Source: Caldimonas manganoxidans ATCC BAA-369 (GTDB lineage: Bacteria > Pseudomonadota > Gammaproteobacteria > Burkholderiales > Burkholderiaceae_C). Taken from it: a stretch of 64,000 nucleotides of DNA. Of this stretch, positions 59,750-64,000 are shown piece after piece; position 1 is the stretch's first letter, and every line of letters begins with the position of its first letter. The stretch lies in the NCBI RefSeq assembly GCF_000381125.1, contig NZ_KB905929.1:1-64000 (forward strand), in the 5' to 3' direction. The translations under genes were made by a program, and so were the position numbers. The notes beneath the pieces were generated by a model. That model was not told the origin of the DNA and ran no database searches. It worked only from the letters and a program-made list of their open reading frames with translations.

Positions 59750-60955
59750 ATGGACAACGACGTGCTGCGCAACATCGCGCTGAGCTATTCCCCGATGGTG
59801 GACCGCCATCGCAAGATCGTGGCCACCCGTCTGACCGTCTCGTCACTGCGCACCCAGGAAGTGCTCAAAGCCGACCAGCTGCTGGCGGCCATCGCCGAGG
59901 TCTGGCCCGAAGGCGGACAGCCGGTCTCGCTCAACGTGATGAGCGAGACCTTGCTCAACGACCTGCTGCGCGCGCGGCCGCAGTCGTCGGTCATGATCGA
60001 GATTCCATCGTTCATCGCTTGCGATCCGGCCAATACGCAGGTCATCGCCCAGCTTCACGCCCGCGGCAACGTCCTGCTGCTGCATGGCCGCCCACCTTCA
60101 TTGCTGCCGCGCGAGCTCCTGCCGTGTTTCAAGCATTCCATCGTCGATCTGGCCGATGATCGCCGCAAGAACGAGATGCCAGGCCAGGTCGAGTCCGGCA
60201 TGGCGCGCCACATGGGCTTCATCCAGAGCAACGTGCGTACCGTGGCCGAGATGGAAAGCAGCTTCGCACGTGGGGCGCTGGCCATCCTGGGCTGGCCCAT
60301 CGAGGAGGTGACCAGTGCGGCGGCATCCTCCGGCGGCCGAGCCGGCCAGCCGGACATGGCGGTGCTCGTCGAGCTGATCCGCCGCGTCGACGCCGGCGAA
60401 GACATCGACAAACTGGAAGCCGTGCTCAAGCGAGACCCCTCGCTGGCCTACCAGCTCATGCGCTACATCAACTCCCCGGCCTTTGGCCTGTCCGTGGAGA
60501 TCGGCTCCTTCCGTCATGCCATCATGCTGCTGGGCTACAAGCGCCTCAAGCGCTGGCTGGCCCTGCTGCTGGCGACGGCCAGCAAGGACGCTAACATGCG
60601 TCCGGTCATGTATGCCTCGGTGCGCCGGGGCATCTTCATGGAGCAGCTCGTGGCTCACATGGGCGACGAAGAGATTCGTGGCGAGGTGTTCATTTGCGGC
60701 GTGTTCTCGCTGCTGGACAAGATCTTCCAGAAGCCATTCAGCGATCTGCTCCAGACCATCCCGGTGCCCGAGCGCGTCTACCAGGCCTTGGTCGAGGGCG
60801 AAGGGCCGCACCATCCCTACCTGGAACTGGCCCGCGCCGTCGAGACCGAGACGGCCCCGGTCATCCAAGAATGCGCCGACCCTTTGCTGCTGAGCCTGCA
60901 GGAAGTCAACCGCGCGGTACTGGCCACGCTGACCATGGCCAACCAGCTCGAGTGA
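59750..60955 (+). CDS. HDOD-domain signalling protein, EAL-like N-terminus
   Basis: A 401-residue cytoplasmic protein. The C-terminal two thirds is an HDOD domain (ALAILGWPIEE ... VELIRRVDAGEDIDKLEAVLKRDPSLAYQLMRYINSPAFGLSVEIGSFRHAIMLLGYKRLKRWLALLLA), as in YuxH-type regulators. The N-terminal 150 residues occupy the position of a c-di-GMP phosphodiesterase (EAL) domain in that family but lack a recognisable EAL motif, so probably are not catalytic. It starts 34 bases after flgL and is likely to be co-transcribed with the flg genes; a c-di-GMP or motility-switching role is inference. Confidence 0.88.
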   Translation: MDNDVLRNIALSYSPMVDRHRKIVATRLTVSSLRTQEVLKADQLLAAIAEVWPEGGQPVSLNVMSETLLNDLLRARPQSSVMIEIPSFIACDPANTQVIAQLHARGNVLLLHGRPPSLLPRELLPCFKHSIVDLADDRRKNEMPGQVESGMARHMGFIQSNVRTVAEMESSFARGALAILGWPIEEVTSAAASSGGRAGQPDMAVLVELIRRVDAGEDIDKLEAVLKRDPSLAYQLMRYINSPAFGLSVEIGSFRHAIMLLGYKRLKRWLALLLATASKDANMRPVMYASVRRGIFMEQLVAHMGDEEIRGEVFICGVFSLLDKIFQKPFSDLLQTIPVPERVYQALVEGEGPHHPYLELARAVETETAPVIQECADPLLLSLQEVNRAVLATLTMANQLE

Positions 60956-61123
60956 CGTTCCGGGGGGCGTGGCCGGCCCCGGGTTTGCGCAGCCCCGGGG
61001 CTGGTCTACACTGAGGCCCACAAACGCCCCTGACGGTCGTCGGGCCCGGTCGCGCACGGCCCACGTGCTGCGTCAGTCCCTGAGGGCCTGTGTCATCCCG
61101 TGCCCGCCTCGCCCGCCAACTCG
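60956..61123 (+). other. Region between HDOD gene and multi-PAS gene
   Basis: 168 bases, G+C-rich. A GGCCCCGGG/CCCGGGGCT imperfect inverted repeat (about 60974-61001) could form a hairpin but has no T-run. No promoter was recognised. Confidence 0.35.
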
Positions 61124-64000
61124 ATGAGTGCCGTCAACGCCGAGTCGCCGTCCGATCAGGCCCCCGACTTCGAGGATCAGCCCGATCCCAGCTTGTGGCT
61201 GGACGATGCCGGCCGCATCGAGTTCGCCAATCGCGCTGCACGGGAGCACTTGCGCACGGCCCCTGGGGCCATGGTGCACACCCTGGTGGGTGCGCTGGGA
61301 TTGTCCGCCGTGCAGTGGGTGCTGGCGCAGCTCAGGCACGCGGGGCGTGCGGCGCCGGTGGAGGTGCCCCAGGCCTGGATGCTCGGGCCGCGGGTCATGG
61401 GCCCTGGCCGACGCCCCTGGCGCTTGACCCTGGCGCAGCAGCCTGGGCGCCGCTGGTGGCTGCGCCTGAGCCCGGCCCAGGCGCCCGAGGCGCCCGTGGG
61501 CGCGCCGTCCGAGCCCGAAGCGCTGCGCGAACTGCGGCGCATGTTTTGGGGGTCTCCCTTTCCAGTCATCGTGCAAGACGCGCAGCTGCGCATGGCCGAT
61601 GTGAACCAGGCCTTCATCGACTACACCGGCTTCGCACGGGAGTACCTCATCGGTCTCGATCCGGTCGTGCTGTTGCACCCGCAGGATCGTGAGGCGCAAC
61701 TCGAAGCGCGTCAGCAACTCGACCTGGCGCTGGAGGAGGGCGCCGATGCTCCCGCTTTCGCCCAGCATCGTTTGATCGATGCCAAAGGCCAGACGCGCTG
61801 GTACCGGGCCGTCACCCATGTGATTCGTGGCCTGGCTGGCAGTGCGCCTTGGCGCTTTTCGGTGCTGCAGGACTGCACCAGTGAAGTGCTCGCACGCGAG
61901 ATGGCCGAGCGCTCGGCCGCCGAGCTCGGCCACTGGTTCGACCTGTCGCCGGTGGGCATGCTGCTTTTCGATGAGGATGGGCTCATCGTGCGCAGCAACC
62001 CGGCGCTGGTCCAACTCGTGGGGGAATTGCCGGGCTCGCTCACGCAGGTGCATCAGAGCCTCAGAGAGCTGCTGGGCTGGTACAGCGGTGGGCCACTGGC
62101 CGCGCTGCATCCGGGCAGCGCACCGCTGCTGCGACATGGGTGGGTCGAACATCCCGATGGCGCGGAGCGCTCGCTGCGCGCCGTGGTGCGCTGCCTCGAC
62201 AGCCATCAAGGACAGCGGCGTTTCATGTCGGTCATCGAAGACCGCACCGCCGAGGACGAGCTCGACCGGGCACAATCCCAGCTCGGCGCTCTGGTGGAGA
62301 CGGCCCATGCGGGACTGGCGTTGTTCGATGACCAGCGAGGCCTCTTCCACCCGGTCGGGGCGGCCGCCGCCGGTGAGGTGCTGCCCTCCAGCCAGCTCAA
62401 GGCCATCAGCCGAGAACTCGTGCGCTCCGACACCTTGGCCGAGTTCGATCGGGTGCAACACGCGCTGCGCCACGGCGAGCGGGCCGAGGCGCGCTATGCC
62501 ATCGTCCATCCGGAGCTGGGGCTGCGCTGGCTGCTCACGCGCGTGGAGCCCCGGGTGCTCAGCTCAGGCAAGCGCAGCACCTCGGTGATCACGCTGGACG
62601 TGACCGAGCAGCACCAGGCCCAGCAGCGCAACGACCGCTTGCTGCGCGAGCTCACCACCATCCTCGAAAGCACCTCCGCCGGCATCGCCTATCTGCGTGG
62701 ACAGACCTTGCTGCGCTACAACCGGCAGTTCGAGACCCTGCTCGGCCTGGAGGGGCACACCGCGGTCGACCCCCGCCTGGGAGAGCTGCTGCGCGACGCC
62801 GGCTTGGATCAAGACTTGGCGCTCGAAGCCTTGAACACGCTGGCGTCGGTGGGCCAGTTCGAAACCGAAATCCAGATCCGCCTGCCTGGGCGCGAGGCCC
62901 GCTGGTGTGCCCTGTCGATGCGCCGCATGGACAGCCCCGGCCCTGAACTCGAATCGATCGCGGTGCTATCGGACATCACCCGGCTCAAGACCCAGCAAAT
63001 GGAGCTTGAAGCCGTGGTGCGCGACCGCGAGCTGATGTTCAGCCTGTCCGACGTGGGCATCGTGTTCCTGCGCCACGGTCGGGTGCAGCGGGCCAACGAA
63101 GGCTTCAGCCTGCTCAGTGGCTATCCCCTGGAAGAGCTCGAGCAACGCACCGAAGCCGAGCTCTTCGATGCACAGTGGGACCCACCGCAGCGGGAGCAGG
63201 CCGAGGCTCGCGCTTTGGCCGAGGGAGGGCACTGGACCGGCGAGCGCGTGCTGTGCCGCAAAGATGGGCGGCTGCAATGGGTGCAGGTGAGCAAGCGCCT
63301 GGTCGAACCCGGCCGGCCCGAAGGCGGGGTCATCGCCTCTTATGTCAACGTCGATGCCCGCCATCGCGCCGAGCAGGCCTTGGTGACCCAGGCCGAGCGC
63401 ACGCGGGCCATTCTCGACTCGGTGTTCGTCGGCATCGTCACCGTGGGGTCGCATGGCATCGAGTGGATGAACCGCTCGGCGCGCCGAATGTTCGGCGGAG
63501 AGCTGGCCGATTTCCTGGGGCAGCCCATGAGCGTCGTGGCGCCGGAGGATCCGGCCCATCCTTTCCGTGACCAGGCCTTGCTGTCGCGATTGGACGAAGG
63601 ACAGATCCACAACTTCGAATGCGAGGTCGCCGCACGGGACGGCCGCCGCTTCTGGGTGGTGGGCAATGCGGTGCTCACCGGTGCACATGCCTTGGGCGGG
63701 CGGGAGCTGACCTTCGCGTTGCTGGACATCGACCAGCGCCGCCAGGCGGAACGTCGCATCGCCCAGGCACGGGCTTCGCTGCAGCGCATCATCGAGCTGG
63801 CGCCTTTGGCCATCACCCTGCGCGACGCACGCACCCTGAAGATCTTGCAGATCAACCAGACGGCCGCCGACATCGCCGGGCGGCCCATCGAGGAATTGGT
63901 CGGCAGCACCCCTGAAGAGATCTACGGCCCGACCGAGGCGGCGCAGTTTCGTGCCGACATGCTGGAGGCCTTGCGTGCCGAGGGGGTCACGCACAAAGAG
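61124..64000 (+). CDS. Multi-PAS sensory protein, 3' part outside window
   Basis: An open frame from ATG 61124 (GTG 61100 is also possible) to the window edge, at least 959 residues. At least five PAS-like repeats can be followed, for example FWGSPFPVIVQDAQLRMADVNQAFIDYTGF, WFDLSPVGMLLFDEDGLIVRSNPAL, LMFSLSDVGIVFLRHGRVQRANEGFSLLSGY, RAILDSVFVGIVTVGSHGIEWMNRSARRMF and IIELAPLAITLRDARTLKILQINQTAADI. No membrane helix is visible. The output domain is not reached; a GGDEF/EAL or histidine kinase end is usual for such proteins. It follows the HDOD gene on the same strand. Confidence 0.9.
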   Translation, partial: MSAVNAESPSDQAPDFEDQPDPSLWLDDAGRIEFANRAAREHLRTAPGAMVHTLVGALGLSAVQWVLAQLRHAGRAAPVEVPQAWMLGPRVMGPGRRPWRLTLAQQPGRRWWLRLSPAQAPEAPVGAPSEPEALRELRRMFWGSPFPVIVQDAQLRMADVNQAFIDYTGFAREYLIGLDPVVLLHPQDREAQLEARQQLDLALEEGADAPAFAQHRLIDAKGQTRWYRAVTHVIRGLAGSAPWRFSVLQDCTSEVLAREMAERSAAELGHWFDLSPVGMLLFDEDGLIVRSNPALVQLVGELPGSLTQVHQSLRELLGWYSGGPLAALHPGSAPLLRHGWVEHPDGAERSLRAVVRCLDSHQGQRRFMSVIEDRTAEDELDRAQSQLGALVETAHAGLALFDDQRGLFHPVGAAAAGEVLPSSQLKAISRELVRSDTLAEFDRVQHALRHGERAEARYAIVHPELGLRWLLTRVEPRVLSSGKRSTSVITLDVTEQHQAQQRNDRLLRELTTILESTSAGIAYLRGQTLLRYNRQFETLLGLEGHTAVDPRLGELLRDAGLDQDLALEALNTLASVGQFETEIQIRLPGREARWCALSMRRMDSPGPELESIAVLSDITRLKTQQMELEAVVRDRELMFSLSDVGIVFLRHGRVQRANEGFSLLSGYPLEELEQRTEAELFDAQWDPPQREQAEARALAEGGHWTGERVLCRKDGRLQWVQVSKRLVEPGRPEGGVIASYVNVDARHRAEQALVTQAERTRAILDSVFVGIVTVGSHGIEWMNRSARRMFGGELADFLGQPMSVVAPEDPAHPFRDQALLSRLDEGQIHNFECEVAARDGRRFWVVGNAVLTGAHALGGRELTFALLDIDQRRQAERRIAQARASLQRIIELAPLAITLRDARTLKILQINQTAADIAGRPIEELVGSTPEEIYGPTEAAQFRADMLEALRAEGVTHKE

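Noticed and set aside
60974-61001. G+C-rich inverted repeat considered as a terminator after the HDOD gene
   Set aside because: The stem is imperfect and there is no T-run, so it could equally be chance in G+C-rich DNA.

Overview
This window is a large, gene-dense flagellar and chemotaxis island from a G+C-rich betaproteobacterium. Burkholderiales is the best guess. The evidence is FlhDC-type master control combined with FliA, FlgM, CheZ and YcgR, an enteric-like gene order, and many ATGA-type stop/start overlaps. No tRNA, rRNA, CRISPR array, transposase or integrase was seen. The last two bases of one gene and an unfinished gene lie at the two edges, so the island continues on both sides.

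Layout: (1) 1-4.3 kb, minus strand: a small CheZ-like protein, a CheY, CheA and a truncated chemoreceptor. (2) 4.4-6.2 kb, plus strand: an unusual REC-kinase and its NarL-type partner. (3) 6.3-17.4 kb, minus strand: fliFGHIJK-LMNOPQR (MS ring, switch, export ATPase, hook-length ruler, export gate), with fliE divergent at 17.6 kb. (4) 18-21 kb, minus strand: motA-motB-cheY-cheZ, preceded by a sigma-28 promoter. (5) 21.1-22.0 kb, minus strand: flhD-flhC with a clear terminator. (6) 22.2-27.6 kb, minus strand: one roughly 1,830-codon gene combining nucleotidyltransferase-like, methyltransferase and several glycosyltransferase segments, next to the flagellins and with visibly lower G+C. (7) 28-33.5 kb, plus strand: two short flagellins, fliD, fliS, fliT, ycgR. 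(8) 33.6-41.4 kb, plus strand: flhB-flhA-flhF-(degenerate flhG)-fliA and a soluble chemoreceptor. (9) 41.5-47.5 kb, plus strand: a single-protein lipopeptide synthetase (fatty acyl-AMP ligase, carrier, condensation, adenylation, carrier, thioesterase), which is foreign to the flagellar theme. (10) 47.6-49.2 kb, minus strand: flgA, flgM, flgN. (11) 49.4-59.7 kb, plus strand: flgBCDEFGHIJKL. It is followed by an HDOD protein and an unfinished multi-PAS protein.

How the parts fit: FlhDC would activate the basal-body and export operons. FliA (sigma-28), held by FlgM until the hook is complete, would then fire late genes. Sigma-28-like sites (TCAA or TAAA, 15 bases, then GYCGATAN) were found by eye upstream of motA, fliC1 (two), fliD, fliS and flgM, and a weaker one upstream of the cheA operon. 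Late products are the filament with its cap and chaperones, the stator, and chemotaxis phospho-signalling with a canonical CheZ and perhaps a second CheZ-like phosphatase. YcgR would brake the motor through c-di-GMP.

The points most worth a second look are the FAAL-NRPS inserted between fliA and flgMN, the giant glycosyltransferase beside the flagellins, the Walker-less FlhG-position protein, and the CheZ-like small protein.
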